Below are positions 42,501 through 51,519 of a stretch of 64,000 nt of DNA, in pieces. Position 1 is the stretch's first letter. Each line of letters begins with the position of its first letter. The notes under the pieces are model-generated. The model was not told the origin of the DNA and searched no databases. It saw only the letters and a program-made list of their open reading frames with translations. This DNA comes from Flavobacterium soli DSM 19725 (GTDB taxonomy: Bacteria; Bacteroidota; Bacteroidia; Flavobacteriales; Flavobacteriaceae). The translations under genes were made by a program, and so were the position numbers. The DNA is taken from positions 434,001 through 498,000 of the forward strand of contig NZ_AUGO01000001.1 of the NCBI RefSeq assembly GCF_000422705.1, given 5' to 3'.

Positions 42501-43229
42501 TAATATTGGTGATAGACAGGACTAACTGGAAATTTGGCGAGAAAACATCAACATTTTAATGCTCGGGGTTAGCTATAGAAATGTTACTTTCCCATTGATG
42601 TTCAAAATGCTTGACAGAATGAGGTAACTCTCATAATCAAGAAAGAGTTGAACTCATAAAACAACATGTTGACTGGTTTGGACAAGATACAATTGATTGT
42701 ATTTTGACCGATAGGGAATTTGTTGGAGAGAAATGGTTAGAATTCTTGAATGATGAACAAATAAGATATTATATTAGAAATAATTTCAAGACCTATTCTT
42801 ATCAAAAAAACAAAGAAATTCCATCCTTCTGGTTGTTCAATAATTTAAAAAATTAGAGAATTTTATCACTATCCAAGAATTGTAGAAATGCATGGGTAAA
42901 GATGTTATCTTTCTGGGAAAAAGCCATTGACAGAGATGGAAAAATGTAGTTTTTAATCATTGTTTCGTTCAATAAACCAGAAAAATCAATGGAATATTAC
43001 AAACATAGATGGCAAATTGAAACACTTTCTAAAGGATTTAAAAAGTAGTGGATTCAATATTGAAAATACTCATGTTACTGATTTAGAAAGATTAACAAAA
43101 TTATTTTCATTAACCATGATTGCCTTTGTTTGGTGTTACAAAATTGGAGATTATATGGATGAAAATATCCGAAAAACAACAATAAAAAAGCATGGCAGAA
43201 GAGCAGTAAGTGAGTTCAAATATAGGTGA
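42501..43229 (+). mobile_element. Decayed IS4-family transposase
   Basis: The plus strand encodes, with several frameshifts and stops, VIDRTNWKFGEKNI (first catalytic Asp), LTDREFVGEKWLEFL (second Asp), and YYKHRWQIETL...GFNIENTHVTD (Y-x-x-R-W-x-I-E signature with the catalytic Glu), then a normal-looking C-terminus ending RRAVSEFKYR at 43229. This is the DDE layout of IS4-type transposases common in Bacteroidota. The N-terminal domain and clear terminal inverted repeats are gone. The element abuts the gtrB fragment, suggesting insertion there followed by decay. Confidence 0.85.
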
Positions 43230-43362
43230 GACTATTTGTCAAAATATCTAATAACCGGATTTATGTCATTGGATATTAATCTATCCTGTTTTTTGTCATA
43301 TACTTAATCTTTTTAATTAAAAATATAATTACTTTTACCAAATATATACATCATTTAAAATA

Positions 43363-44296
43363 ATGACTCACAAAAAAATTTCAATTATCGTACCTGTTTA
43401 TAATTCTGAAACTTTTTTGAATATTTTGGTTGAGGCTATTGATATTGAAAAAAAAAGAAACAATTGGAATTTAGAATTAATTTTAATAGACGACGGAAGT
43501 AAGGATTTAAGTTTTAACAAAATTAAAGAGCTAGCTGACTCCTATTCTTATATAAAAGGGATCAAACTCTCCAGAAATTTTGGCCATCAAATTGCCGTAA
43601 AAACTGGTCTTACACATTGCTCTGGTGATTACGTCGCTATTATTGATGATGACTTGCAAGATCCTCCAAGCCTACTTCCACACTTTTTTTCATTTTTGGA
43701 TTCAGGATATGATGTTGCCTACGGTGTTAGGAAGAAAAGAAAAGAATCTTTTTTAAAAAAATTAAGTTATTCTTCTTTCTATAAGATTTTAAAAAAAATA
43801 AGCAATACAGAAATTCAGATAGATAGTGGCGATTTTTGTGTAATGAAAAAAATAGTGGTTGAGAATATGTTAAAGGTTCAAGAAAAAAAATCCATTTCTT
43901 AGAGGAATAAGGGCTTGGCTTGGATTTAAGCAAATTGGTGTTGAATATGAAAGGCATGCAAGAATTCAAGGAGAATCAGGCTACACCTTAAAGAAGTTAT
44001 TAAAGATAGCTAAAGATGGTATTTTTTCATTTTCAAATGTACCTATCCGCTTAATTACATTTATGGGCACGGCTGGATTAATTTTTGCTGTGGTGTATTC
44101 GATTTATATTCTTTATGAATCAATTTTTAATTTGATTCCTGTCAAAGGCTATGCTTCACTGACTATAATAATTTCATTTTTTAGTTCTTTGATATTAATT
44201 TGTTTAGGTATAATAGGCGAATATATTGTTCGTATTTATGACGAAGTTAGAGACAGGCCTTTTTCTGTTATTGAAGAATCTATAAACTTACTGTAA
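43363..44296 (+). pseudogene. GtrB-type glycosyltransferase, split by a frameshift in an A8 run
   Basis: The first frame has GT2 motifs ISIIVPVYNSETF, LIDDGSKDLS, SRNFGHQIAVKTGL, IIDDDLQDPPSLL and DSGDFCVMKK, then stops at 43902. The other frame continues from the same spot as NPFLRGIRAWLGFKQIGVEYERH and ARIQGESGYTLKKL, followed by two membrane helices and a stop at 44296. Deleting one A from the A8 run at 43883-43890 gives a 310-residue GtrB, the normal size. The family transfers glucose from UDP-glucose to undecaprenyl phosphate. The wecB gene in this locus has the same kind of lesion. The stop overlaps the start of the next gene. Confidence 0.88.
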
Positions 44297-45216
44297 TGAA
44301 CATAGGTATTGTTGGATGTAATGGATTTATTGGAAAGCATTTAAGTGTAGATCTATCGCAAAATAAAAATATTTCCCTAAAATTGTTTGGTAGATCTGAC
44401 ACCAATAATACTACTGCTGAAGCCCCTTATTTTAGTTTTAATATTGAAAATACTGCTGATATTATTAAAAATTTTGAGGGTCTTGATCTTATTTATTATT
44501 TAGCGTCTGACTCAATTCCTATTACAAGTTGGGAAAATCCTAAAATAGAAATAGAAAAAAATCTTTTGCCTTTTCTAGATTTTTTAGAATTAGCAAATAA
44601 GTCTAATGTTAAAAAAGTGGTTTTCATATCGAGTGCTGGTACTATTTATGGTTGCTCAAGTGAGAGCTTAAATGAAAATGCAAATAAGTCTCCATTTTCT
44701 CCATATGGTATAAACAAGTTAACAATGGAGTACTATTTGAATTATCATCAAGAAAAAAACAATCTTCAATTTGATATCTTTAGAGTTTCAAATATTTACG
44801 GGGAAAATCAGCAAACAAATAAAGGCCTAGGAATTATTAATACTTTTTTAGAAAACATAGTACATAAAAAAGATATAAAAGTATACGGTAATGGAGAAGC
44901 AATAAGAAATTACATTTACATTAAGGATGTTGTCCGTTTCATAAAAACTTCCATTGAAACCGATTTATCTGTATCAAGCATTTACAATCTTTGTTCAAAT
45001 GATAATTTAAGCATAAACCAACTATTAAAACTTATAAAGTCAACCGTATCAGAAGATTATAAAATAATTTATATTGAACAAAGGAATAGTGACAATCCTT
45101 TTATCGCATTAGATAATTCGAAAATTAAATTAAAATTTCCCTTGATTCAATTTACATCAATGACCGAAGGAATCGAAAGATGCTATATTCACATCAAAAA
45201 CACAATCAAAGTATAA
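44296..45216 (+). CDS. NAD-dependent sugar epimerase/dehydratase
   Basis: Extended short-chain dehydrogenase of 306 residues. The nucleotide-binding loop is GIVGCNGFIGKHL (about residues 4-16); the catalytic Ser is in VFISSAGTIYG, and YxxxK is in SPYGINKLTMEYY; RVSNIYGENQ and NGEAIRNYIYIKDVV are substrate-side motifs of the GalE/RmlB-like group. The exact reaction (epimerase, reductase or dehydratase) is not decided by sequence. It overlaps the frameshifted gtrB by one base (TAATG), implying coupled translation. Confidence 0.87.
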   Translation: MNIGIVGCNGFIGKHLSVDLSQNKNISLKLFGRSDTNNTTAEAPYFSFNIENTADIIKNFEGLDLIYYLASDSIPITSWENPKIEIEKNLLPFLDFLELANKSNVKKVVFISSAGTIYGCSSESLNENANKSPFSPYGINKLTMEYYLNYHQEKNNLQFDIFRVSNIYGENQQTNKGLGIINTFLENIVHKKDIKVYGNGEAIRNYIYIKDVVRFIKTSIETDLSVSSIYNLCSNDNLSINQLLKLIKSTVSEDYKIIYIEQRNSDNPFIALDNSKIKLKFPLIQFTSMTEGIERCYIHIKNTIKV

Positions 45217-45401
45217 ATTTTAGCGAGAGTAGAGTTAAATAAACCATTAAGGACACAAGGATATTTATGCCAAGCTCACAAATTTGTGTCGTCTTGTAAA
45301 GACCATTTGTGGTCATTGTGGTTTATCTACAATATTCATACACCCGAGACAGATAGTATTTTACCAATAAACTTTTAACTATAACCGAGCAATTAGGCAG
45401 A
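45217..45401. other. Gap between the epimerase and rfbD genes
   Basis: Convergent intergenic stretch of 185 bp. It includes an AACCATTAAGGAC segment like one arm of the 8325-8390 repeat, a short GACCA/TGGTC hairpin near 45308, and a CACAAATTTGTG palindrome near 45278. No gene is supported. Confidence 0.5.
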
Positions 45402-46247
45402 CTAAATCAATTTTCTGTCCCAGAGACTTACTTCAACCCCAAAAACCTCTTTAATCTTACTTTTATCCAAAACACTGTAACCAGGTCGTTTGGCAGGCGT
45501 TGGATAACTTGAGCTAGGAATTGCCTGTAAATCTATTTCCATTTTATTAATTTCAAATATTTTTTTAGCAAAATCATACCACGAACATTGTCCTTCGTTG
45601 CTGAAGTTGAAGATTCCAAAGTTATCGGTTGTAGGTTGTAGGTTGTAGGCTAGTATAATTTTCATTAAGGCTTCCGCCAAATCTACAGCGTTTGTTGGAG
45701 TTCCTATTTGGTCGTTAACTACTGAAAGTGAATCTCTTTCAGCACCCAACCTCAACATCGTTTTCATGAAATTATTTCCAAATTGAGAATACACCCAAGA
45801 AGTCCTGATAATAAAATGTTTTTCCCAAATCTTTTGGATCGCTTTTTCTCCATCCAATTTTGTTTGTCCATAAACTCCTGTTGGATTTGGAAGATCTTCT
45901 TCGGTATAAGGTTTTGATGCCTTTCCGTCAAAAACAAAATCGGTAGAGATATGAAGCAAAATGGTATCAAACTCTTTGCAAACCTTCACCAAATTTGCCG
46001 CTCCTGTCACGTTTATTAAATGTGCTTTTTCAGGTTCGCTTTCGGCTTTGTCAACTGCTGTGTAAGCTGCTGTATTGATACAAAAATCGGGTTTTGTTTC
46101 GGCAAAAATGTTTTTGCAATTCTCTAAATCGGTGATATTTAATTCCCCTGAAGTATAAAAATGAAACTCGATTTCAGGATAATTTGGAGCTATAAATTGC
46201 AACGATTGTCCCAATTGGCCCGAAGCTCCTGTTACTATAACTACCAT
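45402..46247 (-). CDS. rfbD: dTDP-4-dehydrorhamnose reductase
   Basis: Last step of dTDP-L-rhamnose synthesis, reducing dTDP-4-keto-L-rhamnose with NAD(P)H. The protein has 281 residues. The coenzyme loop is VTGASGQLGQSL (about residues 5-16); catalytic YxxxK is in YGQTKLDGE; and INTAAYTAVDKAESEPE is diagnostic of RmlD. It overlaps rfbC by 7 bp in a minus-strand operon with rfbA, Wzz and DUF6909. Confidence 0.95.
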   Translation of the reverse strand: MVVIVTGASGQLGQSLQFIAPNYPEIEFHFYTSGELNITDLENCKNIFAETKPDFCINTAAYTAVDKAESEPEKAHLINVTGAANLVKVCKEFDTILLHISTDFVFDGKASKPYTEEDLPNPTGVYGQTKLDGEKAIQKIWEKHFIIRTSWVYSQFGNNFMKTMLRLGAERDSLSVVNDQIGTPTNAVDLAEALMKIILAYNLQPTTDNFGIFNFSNEGQCSWYDFAKKIFEINKMEIDLQAIPSSSYPTPAKRPGYSVLDKSKIKEVFGVEVSLWDRKLI

Positions 46248-46792
46248 GCTTTCTTCGCGTTTTCGAGGGTTGGTAAAATTTGGTCTTTCTCTGAAATGAT
46301 CAATTCATCACCTTTAAAGTGCCATTCGATATTGAGAGCTGGATCATTAAAAATAATTCCGCCTTCGGATTCCTTGTTATAGAAATTATCGCATTTATAG
46401 AAAAAAGTAGCCGTTTCACTCAACACCAAAAATCCATGTGCAAAACCTCTTGGAACAAAAAATTGCTTTTGATTTTCTCCTGAAAGCAAAATGGCAACAT
46501 GTTGTCCAAATGTTTCAGAATCTGGACGAATATCAACTGCAACATCCAAAACTTCGCCCGATAAAACCCGAACTAATTTTGCTTGAGCATGTTCGCCTGT
46601 TTGATAATGTAACCCTCTCAAAACGCCTTTTGACGAAAAAGATTGGTTGTCTTGCACAAAATGAATTTCCTGACCAATTCCTTCCTGAAAACGCTTCTCA
46701 TTGAAGCTTTCCATGAAGTAGCCTCTTTCGTCTTGTATTATTTTGGGTTCGAGGATAAAACATCCTTTTAGTTTTGTTTCTATAAAATTCAT
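46241..46792 (-). CDS. rfbC: dTDP-4-dehydrorhamnose 3,5-epimerase
   Basis: Cupin-fold epimerase of 183 residues acting between the dehydratase and reductase in the rhamnose pathway. Signature segments: DERGYFMESFNEKRF, the substrate-binding GVLRGLHYQ, and VPRGFAHGFLVLSE, with the catalytic His in LHYQ and Tyr in FFYKCDNFYNKES. Length and motifs are normal for RmlC. Overlaps rfbD by 7 bp and follows rfbA after 73 bp. Confidence 0.95.
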   Translation of the reverse strand: MNFIETKLKGCFILEPKIIQDERGYFMESFNEKRFQEGIGQEIHFVQDNQSFSSKGVLRGLHYQTGEHAQAKLVRVLSGEVLDVAVDIRPDSETFGQHVAILLSGENQKQFFVPRGFAHGFLVLSETATFFYKCDNFYNKESEGGIIFNDPALNIEWHFKGDELIISEKDQILPTLENAKKAW

Positions 46793-46865
46793 AGTTGTTC
46801 GAATTCAATGGCAATTTCAAAAATCAATTTCAATGTTAAAAACTTGAAAGCTGAAATTTTAAAAA

Positions 46866-47723
46866 TTATATGATGCTTAGCAAATGCTTTCCGTAGCCGC
46901 TTTTTAATAATGGTTCGGCTAATTTCTTCAACTGTTCACTATCAATGAAACCCATCTTGAAAGCGGCTTCTTCGATAGAACCAATTTTTAGTCCTTGTCG
47001 TTCTTCGATGACCTGAACAAATTGTGAGGCTTGCATCAAGGAATTGAATGTTCCGGTGTCAAACCAAGCGGTTCCGCGATCGAGAATGCTCACTTTTAGT
47101 TTTCCTCTTCTCAAATATTCTTTATTGACATCGGTAATTTCAATTTCACCCCTGTTGCTTGGCTTTATATTTACTGCAATTTCTACAACGTCATTATCGT
47201 AGAAATAGATTCCTGGAACGGCATAATTTGACTTTGGTACAAGCGGTTTTTCTTCAATAGAAAGCACTTTACCGTTTTCGTCGAAATCTACCACGCCATA
47301 ACGTTCTGGGTCGTGAACATGGTAGGCATAAATTATTCCGCCATCGGGGTCATTATTTGCTTGGAGCAAATCAGAAAGACCTGTTCCATAAAAAATATTA
47401 TCCCCTAAAACCAAGGCCACTTTATCATTTCCTATAAACTCCTTTCCAATTATAAAAGCTTCGGCAAGACCATTTGGATGTTCCTGAACTGCATATTCAA
47501 AACGACATCCCAATCGTGTTCCATCTCCTAACAATTGCCTGAAAAGGGGTAAATCATGAGGCGTTGAAATAATAAGTATTTCGCGAATTCCCGACCAAAT
47601 CAAAGACGACAAAGGATAATAAATCATTGGTTTGTCATAAATGGGCATCAATTGTTTGCTAACCGCTAATGTAAGTGGATGCAAACGCGTTCCTGAACCT
47701 CCTGCTAAAATAATTCCTTTCAT
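46866..47723 (-). CDS. rfbA: Glucose-1-phosphate thymidylyltransferase
   Basis: First step of dTDP-rhamnose synthesis: glucose-1-phosphate plus dTTP to dTDP-glucose. The protein has 285 residues, typical for RmlA. It begins [18 protein letters not shown] (nucleotidyltransferase loop), with [17 protein letters not shown] and [15 protein letters not shown] as further signatures. Lies 6 bp after the Wzz gene. The next pathway enzyme, RfbB (dTDP-glucose 4,6-dehydratase), is not encoded in the window. Confidence 0.95.
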   Translation of the reverse strand: MKGIILAGGSGTRLHPLTLAVSKQLMPIYDKPMIYYPLSSLIWSGIREILIISTPHDLPLFRQLLGDGTRLGCRFEYAVQEHPNGLAEAFIIGKEFIGNDKVALVLGDNIFYGTGLSDLLQANNDPDGGIIYAYHVHDPERYGVVDFDENGKVLSIEEKPLVPKSNYAVPGIYFYDNDVVEIAVNIKPSNRGEIEITDVNKEYLRRGKLKVSILDRGTAWFDTGTFNSLMQASQFVQVIEERQGLKIGSIEEAAFKMGFIDSEQLKKLAEPLLKSGYGKHLLSII

Positions 47724-47729
47724 ACTATC

Positions 47730-48710
47730 TTAGTTTGCTGCTTTTTCTTTATATCTTGCCGATTGTGTTTTGTAAAATCCTAAAAATAACTTTCCGCAAA
47801 TAAATAGAAATATTAAAAATAGCGGTAAAATTAGTTTGCTAGAGGATGCTTTCTCCATATTAGTTATCACACTAATATCCTTAATGATTTTTTGGTAGTT
47901 GACCAATTGAACTCGGTTATTACCTTGTTCGCTCACAAGATTATATTTAGCCTGTAACACCTCATCAATCTGAGTGTTTTCATTATAGTAGACCAAATTA
48001 CCACTCCTTTGAGTATTGTTAACATTACCTGCAAAACTATTCAGAACGTCATTGATTTGATTCAACGTTTGGTCATTATACTGGATTTTGATCTTAACAT
48101 TCTCGACCACATTTTTTTGGATCACTTTGAAATATTCGCTATCATTGAGGCTATTTAACAGCGGCTGAATGGTGTTTTCATCTGTTGCTACTCCTTTAGT
48201 AGAAAATGTAATACTATGATAAGTATAATTCTTACTGGTAATTTTGTCCTTCAAGACCTTATCTATGCTTCCGTCATCGGCCATCAACTTTAATAGATCA
48301 AAATTTTCCTCCCTGTCTCTAATAAAGTTGTAGGGATCTACAATTGGCTCGATTTCTAATTTAGATATCTTCTTTGGATATTTTAAGCCTAAATTTTTCA
48401 AGAAAGTCGTATCGCCTTCCTTAATTTTTGAATTGATTAAATTAATTTTTGCATACAAATAGTCAGCACTTCCAAAATTAGGAATCACAATGATTTCATG
48501 GTCATAGGACTTTTTAGTCTTGTCTAAATAATAACCTAAAGCAACACCAATTATAAAAAGCAGTACAATGATGATCGCATTTTTGATAAAAAAGTGGATG
48601 CAATTAAAAATAAAACCACCCAAATTCTGAAAACCTTGATTGATTTTTCTAGAAATCTGTGACAAGTCAATTTCTTGATCTTCTGAAGTATGCCTTGGAG
48701 TTGTACTCAT
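47730..48710 (-). CDS. Wzz-like chain-length determinant protein
   Basis: Protein of 326 residues with two membrane helices, one near residues 45-65 and the other near residues 292-312, enclosing a large periplasmic domain with helical segments. This is the polysaccharide co-polymerase (Wzz/FepE) topology, which controls O-antigen length. A tyrosine kinase domain is absent. It lies between DUF6909 (10 bp) and rfbA (6 bp). Sequence similarity to classical Wzz is weak, so the call rests on topology and neighbours. Confidence 0.8.
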   Translation of the reverse strand: MSTTPRHTSEDQEIDLSQISRKINQGFQNLGGFIFNCIHFFIKNAIIIVLLFIIGVALGYYLDKTKKSYDHEIIVIPNFGSADYLYAKINLINSKIKEGDTTFLKNLGLKYPKKISKLEIEPIVDPYNFIRDREENFDLLKLMADDGSIDKVLKDKITSKNYTYHSITFSTKGVATDENTIQPLLNSLNDSEYFKVIQKNVVENVKIKIQYNDQTLNQINDVLNSFAGNVNNTQRSGNLVYYNENTQIDEVLQAKYNLVSEQGNNRVQLVNYQKIIKDISVITNMEKASSSKLILPLFLIFLFICGKLFLGFYKTQSARYKEKAAN

Positions 48711-48720
48711 TATAACTTAA

Positions 48721-50412
48721 TTATTTTACGTTAAAAATTTGTTCTAATATTTTAATGGTAATTAAATAGGTCGGTTTTACACCTGTTGTTCCCAATCCGC
48801 CCGAAGCCAGTGTACTTCCTGTTTCCAGAGGATTATCCGAAGCATAATAGGCATATCTCACCTTCACATCTGGATTGATACTTTTTCTAATTCGCGAAGC
48901 CGATTGAATGGCTTTTTGATAATAAGCTCCCTCCATTTCAAGTCCGATAACACCCCAAGTCGAATCGTGAAAAAACTTCAATAAGTCTTTATTTTGCAAC
49001 GAAGTTCCTAAAACCGTAACCATAGGTCCTGCAAAAACAGCAATGTCATTTCCTTCAAACATATCGGCTGTCAATTCATTATCAAACCAATAATTATCAG
49101 CTGTTCCTTCGTTGATATGGGCCGATGGAATCATGATGTCTCCCTTTCCTCCTTCTAAAATTCCAGCTTTTCCCATGATGGAAACCGAAACCACATTCAA
49201 CAACACTTTCTTGTCTTTGGATTCTTTATAAGGCTTCAACAACTCATCAACAGTTTCATAAGCTTGTTCTCCAAACGCATAATCCATCACAATTATTACT
49301 GGCATATTTTCGCCTGGTTGTGCCTTTGGAAAAGCCGATTTCTTCCAATCGATTTTCGCTGTGTCAAAAATCTGAACATCGATGTTAGTTCCAGATGTGT
49401 CGGGTAGCGAAATCATACCGTGTTGTTTGGCAAATTCTTCTACCTTGTCCCGAACTTCATTGGCTCCAGCCTTGCTTAATTCTTCAAAAATAAAGAAATC
49501 TGATTTATCCTTAAATTTTGTTTTCAAAACATGTGTCGCAAAAATCGAATTCATCACACTGTGCATGTTGGCACTGATAATATGAATGGGGCGGTTGAGC
49601 AAATCATTGTCACGCAACACTTCCTTGATATTGGTTGCCCAAATTTCTCCATGGATATGATGCCCCAATCGTTCTCTCAAAATTGGACTGAACGTGATGG
49701 TTCTTTTTTTGTTTTCCAAAACCTCTTCCAATGCCAATTTCCCCAGCCAATAAATGACGTGCAAGAAACGATCTGGTTTTTCTGCCGTTCCAAAAGCATC
49801 ATAAATATCCAATATCTCAATAAAACTTCTTCCTAAAATATTAGAAACATGTGAAATTGCTTTTTCCTTATCGTTTTGGGATAATTTTTTAGATTGGGTT
49901 ACCACTTCTTCCAGCTTTTCCCAATCACGTGTTACTTCTCCATTTTCATCGAGCAAAACACTGTCTTTGATTTTATGGGATTCGATGAAAATAAAGGTCA
50001 AATGCGTCAAGATATCATAAATGTCCGAACGTCCTCTCGTGATTTCAACGTTCATTTGTTCATCGTCAATGCGGTAACAATTTCTTTTTCTTTTCGGAGG
50101 AACTATTGCCTTGAAATGCGATTTCGAATAGCCTTCATCCGAAGTTAGATTGATAAATCGACATTCCTCAATTCCAACAGGAAGTCGTTCAATAACATAT
50201 AAAAGTCCGTTTAATTCAACTTTTTCTTCGGCAATCGTTCCATAAATTTCTGGTCTCAATTGCACTAACGATTCACGAAGTGTGTCACCCGAAACTCCCA
50301 TTGGTTTATAGAATCCTCTATTAAACAAATGACGCATCGTGATGTAAAGTCGCTCAATCGCTGCCGATGATTCTTGAGCTCTGGAGCGTGTAATGTTTTT
50401 AATTTCTTTCAT
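48721..50412 (-). CDS. DUF6909-like protein with a nucleoside-phosphorylase-like C-terminus
   Basis: Soluble protein of 563 residues. I match it from memory to the Bacteroidota family DUF6909. The N-terminal half (1-390) is helical with charged segments and no known motif. The C-terminal part has GDIMIPSAHINEGTADNY (424-441) and GLEMEGAYYQ (490-499), resembling the G-D-x-x-x-P-x-A-x-x-x-E-G-T-S-x-x-Y and E-M-E-G-A signatures of nucleoside phosphorylases and AMP nucleosidases. An N-glycosidase-type reaction on a nucleotide is a reasonable inference. It is the first gene of the Wzz-rfb operon, with a -7 box at 50433-50440. Confidence 0.75.
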   Translation of the reverse strand: MKEIKNITRSRAQESSAAIERLYITMRHLFNRGFYKPMGVSGDTLRESLVQLRPEIYGTIAEEKVELNGLLYVIERLPVGIEECRFINLTSDEGYSKSHFKAIVPPKRKRNCYRIDDEQMNVEITRGRSDIYDILTHLTFIFIESHKIKDSVLLDENGEVTRDWEKLEEVVTQSKKLSQNDKEKAISHVSNILGRSFIEILDIYDAFGTAEKPDRFLHVIYWLGKLALEEVLENKKRTITFSPILRERLGHHIHGEIWATNIKEVLRDNDLLNRPIHIISANMHSVMNSIFATHVLKTKFKDKSDFFIFEELSKAGANEVRDKVEEFAKQHGMISLPDTSGTNIDVQIFDTAKIDWKKSAFPKAQPGENMPVIIVMDYAFGEQAYETVDELLKPYKESKDKKVLLNVVSVSIMGKAGILEGGKGDIMIPSAHINEGTADNYWFDNELTADMFEGNDIAVFAGPMVTVLGTSLQNKDLLKFFHDSTWGVIGLEMEGAYYQKAIQSASRIRKSINPDVKVRYAYYASDNPLETGSTLASGGLGTTGVKPTYLITIKILEQIFNVK

Positions 50413-50432
50413 TCTTATTCTTTTCTAACCCA

Positions 50433-50440
50433 CAAATGTA
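50433..50440 (-). promoter_or_regulatory. -7 promoter box (TACATTTG) of the DUF6909-wzz-rfb operon
   Basis: Exact TAnnTTTG match on the minus strand, 20 nt before the start codon at 50412. Confidence 0.65.
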
Positions 50441-50514
50441 GGTTTTTTATTTTTATTTTGTTAAAATAGGATCTGGTACGTGAATATATCAATCTAATTT
50501 AACTAAGATATTTA

Positions 50515-50644
50515 CACACTAATTCCACAAATTTACACGAAAACTCAGCTGTTAAAATTCCACGAATTTACTAAAGTCAAAAAAAATCAGGTTTAAATTG
50601 TTTTTATGTTTCTATTAATTCGTGACAATTGGTGAAATTCGTGT
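50515..50644. repeat. Imperfect inverted repeat of the ACACGAATT type
   Basis: Left arm ACACTAATTCCACAAATTT (50515 on) and right arm around AATTCGTGACAATTGGTG to 50644 match at about 21 of 26 positions, with a long (about 80-nt) spacer. It belongs to the same type as the elements at 55094-55183 and 56061-56108. No gene lies in the 237-bp region. Confidence 0.5.
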
Positions 50645-50649
50645 CTTCT

Positions 50650-51519
50650 TCAATCCGTTAATATTAAATTTATATTCGGTTCATAAACGCTCCGAGTTGT
50701 GGAATACGGATTCAATTCTTCTTTTGTAAGCTTAATCCATCTTCCTCCAGAATAACTAAACAAATAGTCTCTTTCAACGGAATTATAAAGCACTAATGGC
50801 GAATAGGTTATTTGTTTTTTGGTCGTGTTGGAATTATAATCCGTGATGGCTTTTTCTAATTTATTCTTTTCGATAATCAATTTTTCGAAGGCAACAAAGA
50901 TTCCATTTTCGGGCATTTGGATATTGAATTCACTGATATCAACCTTGTGTTTAAAAATCCCTTTTTGCAGTGTCACGATATAATTTTTGCTTAATAATTC
51001 TTCGCCTGGAAATCCATCTTCATCCACTTCATACAGATGCAACTTTATGGTGGCATCTTCTACTTTGCTATCGGTCAATATGGTTACTTTCTGGATCCAT
51101 TTGGTTTTTTTATATTCTTTTTGATACGGGAAAAATTTCGCATCCATTCTCGGACCGTTGTCAAAAGCTTCCTGGATGACGCTTTTGGTCTTGCCGATTT
51201 CAAGCTGTCTTTTCTCCTTTTTATTGGTGATAACTACCTCTCCAAGTTCTAAAGCCGAAGGCGACAAACTCACCAATTTTGCCTCCGAAACTTTCACTAC
51301 TTTTCGCTCATATCCCAAAACCGAAAAAACCAAATTCTTCTTCTGGTCATTGGTATTGATTGTGAATTCACCATTTTCTTCGGCCGTTGTGCCAATGTTT
51401 TCATTTTCGACCCAAACGCTAACGTAAGCGATTGGTTGACCTGTGATGCTGTCTTTTATAATGCCTTTGGTTTGTGCATGCGAAAAATAAAAAATAAAAA
51501 AAATAAAAATCACTTTCAT
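50650..51519 (-). CDS. Exported protein with carboxypeptidase-regulatory-like domain (copy 2)
   Basis: Protein of 289 residues with a signal peptide (MKVIFIFFIFYFSHA) followed by a carboxypeptidase D regulatory-like beta-sandwich domain (about residues 16-90: GIIKDSITGQPIAYVSVWVE, GTTAEENGEFTI, KNLVFSVLGYERK). The rest (about 100-289) is a beta-rich region with PFGEELLSKNY-type segments shared with its neighbour at 51520. In Bacteroidota this domain is usual in TonB-linked and surface proteins; here the rest is unknown. It directly abuts the upstream paralogue, probably a tandem duplication. Confidence 0.85.
   Translation of the reverse strand: MKVIFIFFIFYFSHAQTKGIIKDSITGQPIAYVSVWVENENIGTTAEENGEFTINTNDQKKNLVFSVLGYERKVVKVSEAKLVSLSPSALELGEVVITNKKEKRQLEIGKTKSVIQEAFDNGPRMDAKFFPYQKEYKKTKWIQKVTILTDSKVEDATIKLHLYEVDEDGFPGEELLSKNYIVTLQKGIFKHKVDISEFNIQMPENGIFVAFEKLIIEKNKLEKAITDYNSNTTKKQITYSPLVLYNSVERDYLFSYSGGRWIKLTKEELNPYSTTRSVYEPNINLILTD

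Noticed and set aside
42960..43229. Independent 89-residue gene
   Set aside because: It is the C-terminal part of the frameshifted IS4-type transposase relic.
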